This document shows, in pieces, positions 1 through 11,160 of a DNA stretch of 64,000 nt. The notes under the pieces are model-generated. The model was given only the letters and a program-made list of their open reading frames with translations, ran no database searches and was not told the DNA's origin. The position numbers were made by a program, and so were the translations under genes. The first letter of the stretch is position 1; each line of letters starts with the position of its first letter. The stretch spans positions 121,470,270 through 121,534,269 of the forward strand of contig CM076995.1 in the NCBI GenBank assembly GCA_039090855.1, given 5' to 3'. Origin of the DNA: Macrothele yani (lineage: Eukaryota; Arthropoda; Arachnida; Araneae; Macrothelidae).

Positions 1-1119
1 GCCAGCGGCAGTCTGCAGTATGTCACTGTGCTCATAACCTCTTGTATTTATAACAACATGACATTTTTCAAAATGATTACCTGATTATTGTGCAGTAAAT
101 TACTCTTATCTCTTGTGTTATACTCATTGTTAATAAGTCAGTTTTTTGTTTTATTATTATTATTACTACTACAATTATTTTTTTACCCGCGGGCAAAAAT
201 TTCCCCAGAGCTGCCTGCCTTAATTTCCCCCGAACCTCGTTCGCGAGTTCGGACAAATTCTGCACCCCTGGTTTGTGGTTCACAATTCTGCCACTAGGTG
301 GTGTTTTTGTTCTTTCATTTGCAGCGTATCTCTGCCTCTAAAAACCCTATTGAGAAATTTATTTTTTACTGTATGCCATTCGCTATAATAAAGATGGAGA
401 GTGAATAAGATTGTTGCTACAATAAGGAGATCCTCTTCAAATAATGTACAACTTTCCTTATAGGGGTTGTTAAGGTCAAGACGTTTTTCTTGCTACCTCT
501 GCTTCCATGAGACTTATTTGAAAAGTACTTTTTCCTCAGCATAGCTTTTGCCATGAAGAATCTTTTTGCCTGTTTTCAACTTTTTCATTATGCAAAATTA
601 TTCTGCTAAAAGGCATAGAGTTATATCATGTTTCCTTCTATATCTCTTTTAACTGTTTGATTTGAAAATCTTTTTGTCTCTACTACCTTTCTTCTGCTAT
701 GGGAAACGTTTTTGCTCCATCTGTTAATTTTCATAACATACTTTAGCCTCTGGATGAAAAGTAGCTGATGCTTTATAAGTAGCTGATTTTTGTTTTTGGG
801 TTATTTTGACTTTTACTGAAATTTGCTAAAGAATGCTTTATATAAAAATTTGTCATAAAATCAGATTGCTCTCTAGTATCAGAAACTTAAATCTAGTTGT
901 TTCTTAGTATTTTCTGAGCAAACTAATCACTTTGCATCTCCTATAATTACTTTTCTAATCATGCCCAGTTAAATTGCTTGATCACTTAGTGAATGCATTT
1001 GTACACAGCCCTTGGATTTAAGGTTATCCCATTATTTTCTTTCATTTCACATTGGAAATTTTTGTGCATACTTTGTTTGTTGGCAAGTACAAATTTAAAA
1101 CATAGCTACAACATCAATA
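1..1119. other. A+T-rich stretch, no gene recognised
   Basis: No open frame with recognisable motifs and no clear inverted or tandem repeat was seen. A short TTA-rich tract lies at about 150-180. It is probably intergenic or intronic. Confidence 0.5.
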
Positions 1120-2038
1120 TGAGGTCCGATCGAAAAGTTCCAAGACTAGGCTGATATACAACAAAGTACTTATGTTACTTAAGTCTGGCTATGATCTCCC
1201 TCAAAGTAGTCTCCTTGGGCAGCGATACACTGCTGCCAGCGTTTTTGCCACTGTTGGAACGCTCCCTGGAAGTCCTGTTCGCGAATCATGTCAAGCACCG
1301 TCTGTGACTCATGCTGGATCTCGTCCACAGTTTCAAAACGGCGACCCTTGAGCTTCATCTTCAGGAACAGAAAGTAGTCGCAGGGGGCCAAATTCTGCAA
1401 GTAAGGCGGGGGAGAAAGAGTACTCATGCTGTTGAGGCTACAAAACTGGCATATTGCTATCGCTCTGTGAGCTGCTGCATTGTCGTGATGGAGCAGAAAA
1501 TCGCCCCTGTGCCACATTTCAGGTCATTTGTGGCAAATGTCCTCCCTAAGATGCCGCAGACCATCTGAGTAAAAAAGGGCAGTGACGGTCTGGCCCTGTG
1601 GGACAAATTCACGGTGCACAACCCCATGAATGTCCACATTTTCAGGGGTTTTGTGTGGATGGTTTCCCTGACCTCTCATCTTTCAGTGCCGCTCTTCAAC
1701 CGCGAGTGCCACTCAAAACACCTCACACGACTCATTGCTTCATTGCCATAAGCCTGCCTCAACATTTCATTCGTGTCTGTTCCTGATTTGCCGACTTTGA
1801 TGCAGAATTTAATGTTCGCTCGCTGCTCTAGTTTTGCAGTCCATATCGAAATCGCCGCTGTGTTCTGCACGTGGTCACCAAATATCATGTAGCACAGCTC
1901 CCGATGTTCACAGAATGACGCCACTCAGCACAGTGACTCGTGAAGATCACTTGCCCTCGGCCGCTGCTCGCGCCTCTGCGTATTGCCATCTGTTGGATTG
2001 CTACGTACCTAGTCTTGGAACTTTTTAATCGCACCACG
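1120..2038 (-). mobile_element. mariner-family DNA transposon, internally deleted
   Basis: The ends are inverted repeats of about 31 bp, both containing AAAAGTTCCAAGACTAGG, and each is flanked by TA (1118-1119 and 2039-2040), the Tc1/mariner target duplication. At 919 bp the copy is shorter than the usual ~1.3 kb. The transposase on the minus strand lacks its middle. The two TIRs differ by only a few bases, so the ends look fairly intact while the coding part is dead. Confidence 0.93.
1179..1924 (-). pseudogene. mariner transposase remnant
   Basis: Reading leftwards from 1924, the N-terminal part carries the mariner helix-turn-helix region (NIKFCIKVGKSGTDTNEML, then AYGNEAMSRVRCFEWHSR). This jumps directly to the second half of the catalytic core. 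HHDNAAAHRA supplies the second catalytic Asp context and LAPCDYFLF the third (DD34D class). The C-terminus ends QQCIAAQGDYFEGD, the normal mariner ending. The block between the DNA-binding region and the core, roughly 130 residues including the first catalytic Asp, is missing, and frames shift between the three pieces. It cannot code for an active enzyme. Confidence 0.9.
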
Positions 2039-2477
2039 TATTATGCTGAAAATTTCTTCCCTAAATAAAATGTAACACAAATACTTGCTCCCATGACTAT
2101 GCGTTTAAGAAATAACAATCCCTTTGTTCCTTTGAAAAAATTCCAAATATTTCACCTTTCCTTACCCTTAAATTTCCAATGTAAGCATTATTTCAAAATA
2201 ATTGAATATGAATAGTATTTTATGTATTGATTGTGTGGTATGCAAAATTATTTCAAGAGTAATGCCACACATGTATGTATTTTTGAATTTTATGTTTTTT
2301 TATTCTGTAATTTGCTTCAATAATTGAACTAAAGCTAAAGTAGAAAAATAAATTTTTCTCAAAATCAGTGTAGTATAATGTGTATAAACGTTTAGTAGAT
2401 ATTAAACCTGGTCACATTTTCAGTGACAGTTTTGGTATTTCAGTATTTATCTGTGATTCCAAGTTTCCGATTAGCTG
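2039..2477. other. No feature recognised
   Basis: A+T-rich sequence between the mariner and the satellite-like array. No coding or repeat structure seen. Confidence 0.5.
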
Positions 2478-4560
2478 CAGAAGACATCATTTTTAGCACG
2501 TCTTTTGTAAAAAAAGATCGTGCTTCTGTTATCGGTATGTCTGTCCGTCCGTACCCACGATATCTCTGCAACTATTAGTCCGATTTGAAAAAATCTTTTT
2601 GCATTGGGAAGCTTGAAATATGTAAATGATGATCCTTCATTTCGTTTTTTTTTTACGATGTACAATTTCGCCGCTAGAGGGCGTAAATGCAGATGATGTC
2701 GAATTCAAAAATACGTTTTATTCCACATATTTGCTTCTAAACATCCGATTGAAATTTTTTTTATCTTTCGATTCCATTTATGTTGAGGGGTATTTTAGAT
2801 ATAGTTGCTTTTTCAAATTACGCATAGATTTTCCGCTAGGGGCGTAAAAGTAAATTACATTTCCCCCGATAACTCTTCTTCTTAAACTCCGATTTGAAAT
2901 TTTTCTTCTTCAGCGGATACATCTCCTGATGGAAAATCTTTTGCATATAATTTCAAATTTTTGGTAAAGAATACTTTGGCTACCAGGGCACGTAAGTGTT
3001 AATTTTTGCTTCTGATGTATTTGCCATAAGATCGGAGCTTCTACCATATCGATTGAAAAAATTCTTTCGTGGGCTGAAGCCACTCACATCAATAAAACTT
3101 TTCGGAATATTTTCTTTTTAAAATATTCCGCAGTTTCTCCGCCAGGGGGCGTTGCTGTACATTTTATTTTTGTCAATATCTCTACTTTTAGGAGTCCGAT
3201 TTGAAAAATTCTTTCTTAGTTGGATAGTGTTTTCTGTGTGACATGTTTTTCATATAATTTCAAAATTTTCAAGTAATTCATATACTTTCCGCTAGGGGGC
3301 GTAGCGGTAAATTGCGTTTCCTCCTATATCTCTGCTTCTAAATCTCCGATTTGAAAAATTCTTTCTTCACCGGGTACAGCTCCTGATGGGAAACCATTTG
3401 CACATAATTTCTAATTTTTGTAAAAAAAAATAGTTTGGCCACCAAGGGGGGCGTAAATCTTAATTTCCGCTTCGGTTGTATTTGCAGCAAAATATGAGCT
3501 TCTAAATTCTCGATTGAAAAAAACGTCGTTTGTTGACCGATACTAGTCATGTCGACAAACCTTTTAGAAACATTTTCTTCTTAAAATAGTGCATGGTTTC
3601 TACGCCAGGGCGTAGATGTATATCTTATTTTTGTCAATATCTCTACTTCTAAGAGTCCGATCTGAAAAATTTCTTCTTTGTTGGATAGTGTTTCAAGTGT
3701 GACATGCACTTCATGTAATTTCAAAATTTTCAAGTAATTCATAGACTCTGCTAGGGGGCGCAAATGCAAATTGCGTTTCTCCCTATATCTGTGCTTCTAA
3801 ATCTCCGATTTGAAAAATTCTTTCTGCACCGCATACAGCTCCTGATGGGAAATCGTTTGCACATAATGTCTAATTTTTGTAAGAAATGGTTTGGCCACCA
3901 GGTGTCGTAAGTCTTAATTTCCGCTTCTGTTGTATCTGCAGCAAAATATGAGCTTCTAAAATCTTGATTGATAAAAAAGTCGTTTGTTGACCGATACTCC
4001 TCATGTCGACAAACCTTTTAGGAAAAATTTTCTTCTTGAAAAATGCATGGTTTCTACACCAGGAGGCGTAGATGTATATCTTATTTTTGTCAATATCTCT
4101 ACTTAGCACGATTTGAAAAATTCCTTTTATGTTGGATAGTGTTTCCGATGCGAAATGTTTTCCCTATAAATTCCAAATTTTCAAGTAAATCATAGACTTT
4201 CCGCTAGGGGGCACAAAGGTAAATTGTGTTTTCTGCGTTATTTCTGCTCCTAAAGCTCTGATTTGAAAAATTCTTCCTGTATCGCATACAAGACCTGTTG
4301 GAAAATATTTTTCACATAATTTCTAATGTTTGGTAAAGAATGGTTTGGGCACCAGAGGTCACAAGTGTTAATTTCTGCTTCTGAAGTATTTCTTGCAAAA
4401 TCTGGGCTCCTGAAAACTCTACTAATTTTTTTTTTCTTTGACCGATTCCGCTTATGTGGATAAACCTTTTGAGAATATTTTCTTCCTAAAATAATGCATG
4501 GTTTTCCCACCAGGGGACGTAAAGTCACATCTTATTTTTTGTGGAATAACTTTTTAACGG
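2478..4560. repeat. Higher-order tandem repeat, ~456-bp period built from three ~150-bp monomers
   Basis: Three landmark boxes recur in fixed order. Box A (gctaggggGC) is at 2835, 3291, 3750 and 4203. Box B (accagggg-like) is at 2982, 3441, 3897 and 4351. Box C (gccaggggGC/accagg) is at 3141, 3604, 4058 and 4509. Same-type spacing is 453-463 bp and neighbouring boxes are about 145-165 bp apart. Each monomer has a 'ccgatttgaaaaattctt' segment preceded by 'atctctgcttcta'. The first unit opens with a head at about 2490 that reappears at the right edge of the window. The 60-90-aa minus-strand frames inside look alike because the DNA repeats, and are not genes. Confidence 0.85.
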
Positions 4561-4595
4561 GTCTTATAGAGGTTATTTTTCATGAAAGTTGGTTG

Positions 4596-4856
4596 TCAAA
4601 TTTTCGAACTAAAGCCTAGTTCGTGGAGTAGTTGCTGCCACTGAGTTGGAAGAGTCCAACCGCAATTATCGTTAATTGCGGTACTTCTTCTTCTTGCTCT
4701 TTCGATCCCTTCTTCTAGTTTCCTCTTTACTAAGTTTGACTGGTGGGCGATTATTTTCACTGAGTTCCAATTTATGGAGTGTCCACTTGCTTGTATATGT
4801 CTGTCTAGCCCTGTTTTGTTACTAATGTTCCTAATAGCTGCAGCTATTGTTACCAA
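4596..4856 (-). pseudogene. Penelope-like element, GIY-YIG C-terminal fragment
   Basis: The minus-strand frame has the order 'GHSINWNSVKII', 'QSNLVKRKLEEGIERARRR', 'AINDNCGWTLP', then 'QWQQLL'. This is the typical C-terminal end of the endonuclease module of Penelope-like retroelements: a His-bearing helix, a W/F-x-KRK-x-E segment, then an Asn/Asp plus LP tail. A second diverged copy of the same module lies at 24510-24690. Only this end is present. Reverse transcriptase was not seen. Confidence 0.65.
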
Positions 4857-4967
4857 TGTTCCTAATAATTGTTACTAATGTAGCTATTAGGCTATTAGGA
4901 ACATTAGTAACAAAACAGGGCTAGACAAACATACAAGCAAGTGGACACTCCATAAATTGGAACTCAG
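4760..4967. repeat. Fold-back at end of the Penelope fragment
   Basis: The 4760-4837 arm (ctgagttcc...cctaatag) is repeated inverted at 4892-4967, about 76-78 bp per arm, with one 2-bp length difference and a few mismatches. The spacer is about 54 bp and is itself made of 'ctattagg/cctaatag' copies. The left arm is coding sequence of the Penelope fragment, so the right arm is an inverted partial copy. The RTE remnant begins a few bases later. Confidence 0.85.
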
Positions 4968-4975
4968 CGAATTTC

Positions 4976-6957
4976 ATCCACCCATCTTCCATGTGGTCTT
5001 CTTCTGGGTCTTTTCCTGTCCTTTGGAATCCAATATAAAATTTCGGCTGTCCATCGATGGTCTGTCCTTCTGGCAGTATGTCCAGCCCATTGCCATTTCA
5101 GGGATTTAACTCTGATCACGATGTCTTCCACTCTCGTCATTTTTTGGATCCACGAGTTCCTTCTTATCTCTCCTGGTTACACCAAGCATGCACCTCTCCA
5201 TGCTGCTTTGAGTTGTCTGCAGCCTTTGTATGTCTCTTTTAGTTAAGGTCCACATCTCTGCACCATACGTAAGCACTGGAAGGATGCATTGATCAAACCC
5301 TTTTCTTTTAAGACATAATGGCATATTGCTCTTGAAAATTATGCTGTTTCTTATAGAAAGCTCTCCAGGCAAGTTTTGTATGCCAATTAATTTCTTCATC
5401 AATGTGACCCTCACTTGATATCTGCTGTCCAAGATAAACGTACGTGTCTGTTATCTCCAGCTTTTCTCCATCCATCGATAAATCTTCATTTCTTGTAAAA
5501 GCATTGAACATCACTTTTGTCTTCTGAAAGTTCATTTTTAATCCTACTTCTTTACTCTTGTCAGCAAGTTCCTGAATCATACTCTGCAGCTCTGATGGGG
5601 TAGTTGCAAAAATGACAATGTCATCAGCAAGATGAAGGTGGGTTAGATAATCTCCATTAATCTTTATCCCTTTGTTTCCCCAGTTCAGTGATTGAAACAC
5701 ATTTTCCAATGTGGCATTAAAAAGCTTCAGAGATATGGTGTCACCTTGTCTCACTCCTTTTCCAATTTTTATGTGTGTTGTATTTTCAAACAGCAGAATC
5801 TTTGCAGTTGCATTTTCATAGATGTTATTAATAATATTAATGTATGCATCTTCAATACCGCAGGATTTCAGAGCCATTGTAACTGCTGATGGTTTCACCG
5901 AATCAAAGGCTTTTTCATAATCGATAAAAGCCATGCACAATGGAAGTTCATATTCCCTCGCTCTTTCAATTAGTTCTCTCAATACGTGGATATGATCTAT
6001 TGTGCTGTAGCCACTCCTGAATCCAGCTTGTTTTTTCGGTTGAGCCATGTCGAGTGTCACCTTCAAGCGGTGTGAAAGAACTTTAGTGAAGATTTTATAA
6101 ACCACTGATAGGAGGCTGATAGGTCTGTAGTTCCTGAGATCTTCAATGTCACCTTTTTTATGTAGCAAGATCATTGTAGCGTTGTTCCAATCCTCAGGAA
6201 TCTGCCCTTCATTAAGGCATCGAGTGAAAATTTGGGAGAGTACTGTTTCGATTTCTCCACTTGCTTCTTGTATGATGTCTACAGTAATTCCATCTTCTCC
6301 TGGAGCTTTCCCCCGCTTCATGTTCTTGATTGCATGTGCAACTTCTGCTGGGAGGTTTGGAAGAACTCTGATACTGGTACCTTTCATGATGTCTGGAGTA
6401 CATGTATCATCCCTTTCATATAATTTGGAGTAAAAATCTTTCACTCTTGTCAAAATTTCGCCTCTATTTCTTGTTACAGAACCATCTTCTTTTCTCAGTG
6501 CCATAATCTGTTTTCTTCCCTTACTGAGATGTCCCTTTGCTATCTTTAGGCTTTGGTTGTTTTCAATTGCTTTCCTCAGTACTTCACAGTTGAATTTCCT
6601 TACGTCTTCAGTGATACTTTTTCGTACTGTCTTGCATAGCTCTATATATTCCACTTTGGAAGTCACATCTTCTTTAGTTGTCCTCATCTCTCTTCTTTTT
6701 GCATCAACATTTTGGTTTTTCCGGATAATTCGTTCACATGCAACTTGTTCTTAGACCCAGCGAATTTTGTTGCTGTTTCCATAAGAGCTTTGGTTACTTT
6801 TCTGTTAACTTCAGAAATATCCACTTCTTCCAATGTTATGCCTTCTAAAGCAGAGAATCTGTTCTTCAGTTCCAACTTAAAAGTATTATGGTGTTTTTTA
6901 AGGTTGGTTATGTCAATACATTTTGTTTGTTTTATGAGCTTGCTACGTTCGAGTTAA
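4976..6957 (-). mobile_element. RTE-type LINE, copy 1, truncated at both ends
   Basis: This copy aligns along its length with copy 2 (28018-30985). It starts within copy 2's 3' region (at its base ~28138), so about 120 bp of 3' end is lost. Its 5' limit, at 6957, corresponds to about 30118, so the whole endonuclease domain is missing. The abrupt 5' loss is the usual result of incomplete target-primed reverse transcription. The missing 3' end must have another cause. Confidence 0.92.
5106..6955 (-). pseudogene. RTE reverse transcriptase, broken
   Basis: A 459-codon frame (6687 to 5308) carries most of the reverse transcriptase: LHKKGDIEDLRNYRPISLL (fingers), MAFIDYEKAFDSVK (first catalytic Asp), GVRQGDTISLKLF, and HLADDIVIFATTP (the usual F/YADD, here LADD). 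A separate frame (6875 to 6684) gives the preceding linker. Downstream of 5308 the C-terminus continues in another frame with VLTYGAEMWTLTKRDIQRL. The frameshifts, the missing endonuclease and the LADD substitution make it a dead copy. Copy 2 keeps FADD and the proline in GDTISP. Confidence 0.92.
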
Positions 6958-7544
6958 AATTGTATATATACTTGTAAATAATTACCTGTAAAACATATGG
7001 ACTTTGACAATTGATTTTCAAGCCTAGTTTTTGCCACAAACTCCAGCCATTTTTTTTTTTGTCTGCTACAAGATTTTCATTCAACCTGTATCAATTATTA
7101 ACGACTGATTTATACCTTCTATCTCCTGTTGTTGTATGCCTGTCTCTTAGTCTGTGGCTTGATATCACAGAATGTACATAACATCTATGTGATACACATG
7201 CCTAAAACAACAATATATAATCTCTTGAACTTTTTCATGTACCAAAGAAGTAGCGTTCATTTCTGAAGTTTGCAGGGTTAAATTTTATGTTCTGCCATTG
7301 AATCTAACTATTTTCCCTAATATGCTTGGGAATAAATATTTGCTGATGTTATGCATCTTTCCTGACAATAGTAATGTAAATCCTAAGTAAAATTTTTTGA
7401 AGTAACGGAAGTGACGCACAATAGGTAATTTGTTACTCAACAGTGTATTTTACTAAACTATTGCTGAACATTATTTCATCATGTTTTACATAAATGTAAC
7501 TATCTCATAGCAGCAATATATGTGAATTACGAGAACCCGATGCT
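6958..7544. other. No feature recognised
   Basis: A+T-rich sequence right of the RTE truncation point. No gene or structured repeat seen. Confidence 0.5.
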
Positions 7545-7709
7545 ATAGTGGCTAGAAGAGATAGTGTTTCGTGAGCTTCTGTAGACGAGTTCTTAAAATC
7601 ATGAAATCGGAGAGGGTGCTCAAGATGCCTTCGATGCTAATACTGTAAACTATGCTCATCGATATATGTGCTTCTCGTTCTGCATAGTATAGTCATTTCA
7701 CTAAAATTT

Positions 7710-8969
7710 TTACCAAAAAAAATCATTTTTTATTATCCTAAGTATATGCTGTGCAACAAATTCTATTTTTTCTTCAGCATTCTCCTTCACTACAACTTGT
7801 TTATCAGGCTGGACATTTTCAGGAGAATAAGAAAACCATGTGAAAAATGAAATGATATTTGCTATGTTTTTGTATTTGATTATGGTCCAGTTGTTTGGCA
7901 ATTTAATATCACTTAATTTACTGAATATAATCAAGTAGGAGTTATTCTCATCTGAATTAGATGCAGCATAGTGTACTCTTCTGTGTTGCTCAAAATCATT
8001 TTGGCACATTGCACAGTATTTAGCCTAATTGACTGGACTTCCGAATCTGAACGCTTTCAAGTAGTTCCCGATTTCGAGTGTATCGTTCCGCTTTGTTTAC
8101 ATAGAACCTGATCACTTCCAATGTGAAAGAAAGTAGTGATACAGAATTTTTATAACTATTTTCATCGAAAAAATCTTATCGTACAGGAGATAATTATAGG
8201 AATTTATTTCATTGTGGAAAATAATACATTTATTTCATATGATAGCTTTATACGTCATTATTCCATAAAGAATCTTAATGCAAACATTTTTCATGTGGTG
8301 AAATGGCACAAAATTAATGTGTCTAACCTTTGCTTTTTGCACTAAACTTCCTTAAGTTCAGCAGCCTTGTGAACATAATTTCCCTTTTGGAAGAAGGACA
8401 TTGTCTTCCACTTAATAACTATCTCAAAATTTTTAGCTGCCTACTATAGCAATCACCAGAATATTACCTTTGTAAAATATTTACACATAAAAAGTCTTTA
8501 AAATGTCTATTACCATGAAATTTTAAAGAAAAAAGGGCATGAAATTTATCGTGAACTTTCTTTCACGTTGGAAGTGATCAGGTTCTATGTAAAGCGGAAT
8601 GATACACTCCAAATCGGAAACTACTTGAAAACATTCTGATTTGGAAGTCCAGTTGCCTAATTTGAACTTGTTTTGGTAAGCATTTGGTTAATATGCAGGG
8701 AGATTTGGGAAACTTGTGGGTACAGTGTTATCTGAAGGTACTTACTGACCTAGTTCTGGTTCATTCCATAAAAGCATTCATCAAAAAATGTTCGTCTGTT
8801 CTAGCTGGTTGTCAGCATGAGAAAATGCCTTGCTCCATTCCTTTCGCCTTGCCCCATCTTTCAGTGAGGGAAACAGAGTAACCTTTTGTTTCCAGGCCTG
8901 GCAACTACTGTTGCATCCAGGTACGAAACATGTTTTCAATGTTACGCAGTTATTACTACTACTTTTCAT
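7710..8969 (-). pseudogene. THAP-domain protein remnant, interrupted by a MITE
   Basis: From 8969 the frame reads CFVPGCNSSCQAWKQKVT, then LFPSLKDGARRKEWSKAF. This is the start of a C2CH THAP finger (C-x4-C, then basic and RKEW segments), ending after 'QLEQTNIF' before the second zinc-ligand pair. After the MITE (8031-8654) the minus strand resumes at 8009 with a 99-aa frame containing 'KLSDIKLPNNWTIIKY' and 'QVVVKENAEEKIEFVAQHI'. That resembles the region following the finger in THAP transposases: LP-x-W followed by a Val-rich strand. The order and strand fit one gene split by the insertion. Confidence 0.6.
8031..8654. mobile_element. MITE with ~110-bp inverted ends and exact 8-bp TSD (family M1, copy 1)
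   Basis: The ends are inverted repeats starting (G/A)ACTGGACTTCC and extending about 110 bp (to about 8140 on the left and from about 8550 on the right). GCCTAATT flanks both sides (8023-8030 and 8655-8662). An 8-bp duplication is typical of hAT and P elements. The interior has no transposase. It sits inside the THAP element, so it is younger. A second, inverted copy is at about 41400-42052. Confidence 0.9.
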
Positions 8970-9148
8970 GACGGCTCTATCAAATAAATCACTTTTTCAA
9001 TCTCTATCCACCAAACATGCCAAGAAAGGCATGCTAATGTTTGGAAATCCTAGCATAGAAACTTGCAGGAGTGCCATCTGGTGGTTTCATGAAAATAGGG
9101 AACTGAAATCTAAACAGTAAGGTATTAATTCATGGCACACTATCTCTT

Positions 9149-9430
9149 CTAGCTACCATATTGATGCAAAATGCGATAAAAGCCTTTGCTGCAGACCTCA
9201 TGAAAAGTATTTTGCGTGGTGAATATCACAGATGCATTGTAATGATTTCCTCTGGTGAACACGTGAGTTAACTTTTTATCACTTCCACATTCAGTCATGA
9301 GGTCAGTGATAAATATCATTCTTCCTTTCACATGGTCTTTGAAAATGAGTTGGGAGCCCTTCCAAAATGTCAAGTTCGTCATTTCATCACACAATGTTTG
9401 GTGAACCCGGTAGAACCTTACAATGTGTTC
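9149..9430 (-). pseudogene. Polinton/Maverick-type packaging ATPase fragment
   Basis: The minus-strand frame reads RFYRVHQTLCDEMTNLTFWKG, then MIFITDLMTECGSDKKLTHV, FTRGNHYNASVIFTTQNTF. This is the Walker B-like strand (ITDLM.E), followed by the L/VFTRG-H sensor region and the S-V-I-x-x-x-QN-x-F strand seen in the FtsK/HerA-family ATPase of Polintons. The Walker A part was not found upstream. The frame runs directly into the right TIR of the THAP element, consistent with that element having landed in it. Other Polinton genes (pPolB, integrase, capsid) were not seen nearby. Confidence 0.6.
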
Positions 9431-10430
9431 GGGAGATTGGTGGATGACTTTGCTTTGATGATGAAGTATTTATCAAACTTTTTTGGCAGCATAACAGGTG
9501 GAATTTAAATACATGTTTCTAGTGTGATGTTACAGGCAAATTATTAGTAAACATTAAGAAGTCGTTACACATTTGTTAAGTTTGGAATATGCATGTGTGT
9601 ATACATGAATATTTTTGTCAAGACTGGTCTTTCCAATTTGATGGAGATACGCATAAAAAAAAAAAAAAAAAATCCTAACTTTATATAATGTGAAAATTCT
9701 TAAGATATCCTAGACCAAAATTTGCCAGTCACCTTCACTGGACATTGTAATGTGAAAGTTTAATAATACAAGGGTCAACAGATTTATTATTTTTGGACAT
9801 GTTTCCCTTCAGCTTAAAAAAAAAATCTTCTTGAATACTATGTATGAGATGTTTACATTATTTACACACATATTTCTCGATGTATCGAGTTTGAAAAAAA
9901 CATTTTCCATACGTTATTTTTTCAGGTAGAACCGTTTAATGGTGGTTTTAACTACTGTAACTTTTTGCGTTATATTTCCTTTGAGAGGAAAGCAATTTCT
10001 CGGTTGAAAGTTATTAATATTCGCTGCGAATATATATCGCGGTAATCGAATGTGATTCAAGGAAAAATCTTTCACGTACCTCTCGGTTCTAGGTGGTCGA
10101 TGTTCAAATCTTTGCACTGTTGTTCTCATCAGGTTCTTGGGTGTAGGCTTTTTTGACTACAAAAAGTCCGCATATTTCTTGAGTAGGATATACTTTTTTA
10201 GTTGAACTACGGGAGGCACATGAAGACAAAGGAGATATGAAAATTACGTTGGAAAACTTGAAAAACGGAAAAACGAATTACTCATAAAAATATTCGCACG
10301 AGGAATTGCAGTTCACATAATTGAGACTTGGTTGATTCAACCATTCTTCTGATATGAGGCATGTCCAGTTCTTACCTTTGCAACTATTTATGGAGGGAAA
10401 ATAACCTTTAACAATAATTCAGGACTGGGA
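9431..10430. other. No feature recognised
   Basis: A+T-rich, with a poly(A) run at about 9656-9672 and scattered short A or T runs. No coding match seen. Confidence 0.45.
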
Positions 10431-11160
10431 ACATCACAAAAAAAAATTATGATTACGAAAAAATCTTCGCTCCGCTTGACTTCCATTTGCGGAAATTCTC
10501 CCTCCATTTTCAAGCTAAAACACAATCAGTTATTGAACAAAATTATATTTTACAGTAACACTGCGCAGAGGGAATGTAGTGAGGAAAAAATTACGATTAC
10601 AGATTAAATCTGCAGTTTGTCTAAGTCCCGTTTTCGAAAGTTTTGAAAGATGAAATTCCGTCCCCAGCCGGAAAATGCCCCTCTCCCCTTCATCCGCCAC
10701 ACACATGCACCCCAACCCCGAAAAATTTTCAGTTTTGGGTCGTTCTGGAGAACGACACAAATGATAACAAAGTCAGAGTTCCTCGAATCTGCGGAAGAAA
10801 CTTGTGCCTAAAGTTTACAAGGAATTTTTTGCTCTGTCAAGCTTCCGTTATCTGAAATTGTTGTCTACATTGTCGAGTTGAAATACAAACATTTATGCAA
10901 TAAATTGATGATATTTAATAACAATACTGGACAGAGGAAACTTTGTGAGAAAAAGAAATTACAATTACGGGAAATTTTTTTCACTCCGTTTAACTTTCGT
11001 TTTCCGAAGTTCTGAAAAACGGAATACTGTTCCCCAGAGAGGAAATGACCCCCCCCCACACACACACACATACACACAAACTAATCATCTAAAAATAAAA
11101 TATTATCTTCAGTTTGTTTTTTCATTGATCTCAAATATAACGGAAATGTGGTGAAAAAAG
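10430..11160. repeat. Diverged repeats with 'ttacgattac ... actccg' motif
   Basis: Related segments begin near 10442, 10585 and 10953. Each has a 'ttaygattacg' stretch, a 'cactccgttt/cgctccgctt' box, and then (in the last two) a cag-rich then C-rich run ('ccccagccgg...', 'ccccagagag...' followed by a C run at 11049). The last two are about 368 bp apart. The same motif recurs inverted inside the hAT at 17330-17720. No protein content was recognised. The repeats are old and of low identity. Confidence 0.5.

Larger units (their letters stand above)
7545..9159 (-). mobile_element. P-like/THAP DNA transposon (tentative)
   Basis: A 23-bp inverted repeat bounds the unit: left 7545-7567 and right 9137-9159, with 21 of 23 bases matching and the core GCTAGAAGAGATAGTGT identical. 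Between them, on the minus strand, is a THAP zinc-finger domain and a later domain. GATGC occurs next to both ends, offset by one and three bases, so a decayed duplication is possible but not proven. A separate MITE sits inside. THAP domains are the DNA-binding part of P-element transposases. The catalytic RNase-H core was not recognised, so this is either a deletion derivative or very decayed. Confidence 0.62.

Noticed and set aside
3338..4528. Several similar 70-92-codon minus-strand frames ('IGQQTTF...')
   Set aside because: They repeat with the satellite period and contain no conserved protein motif.
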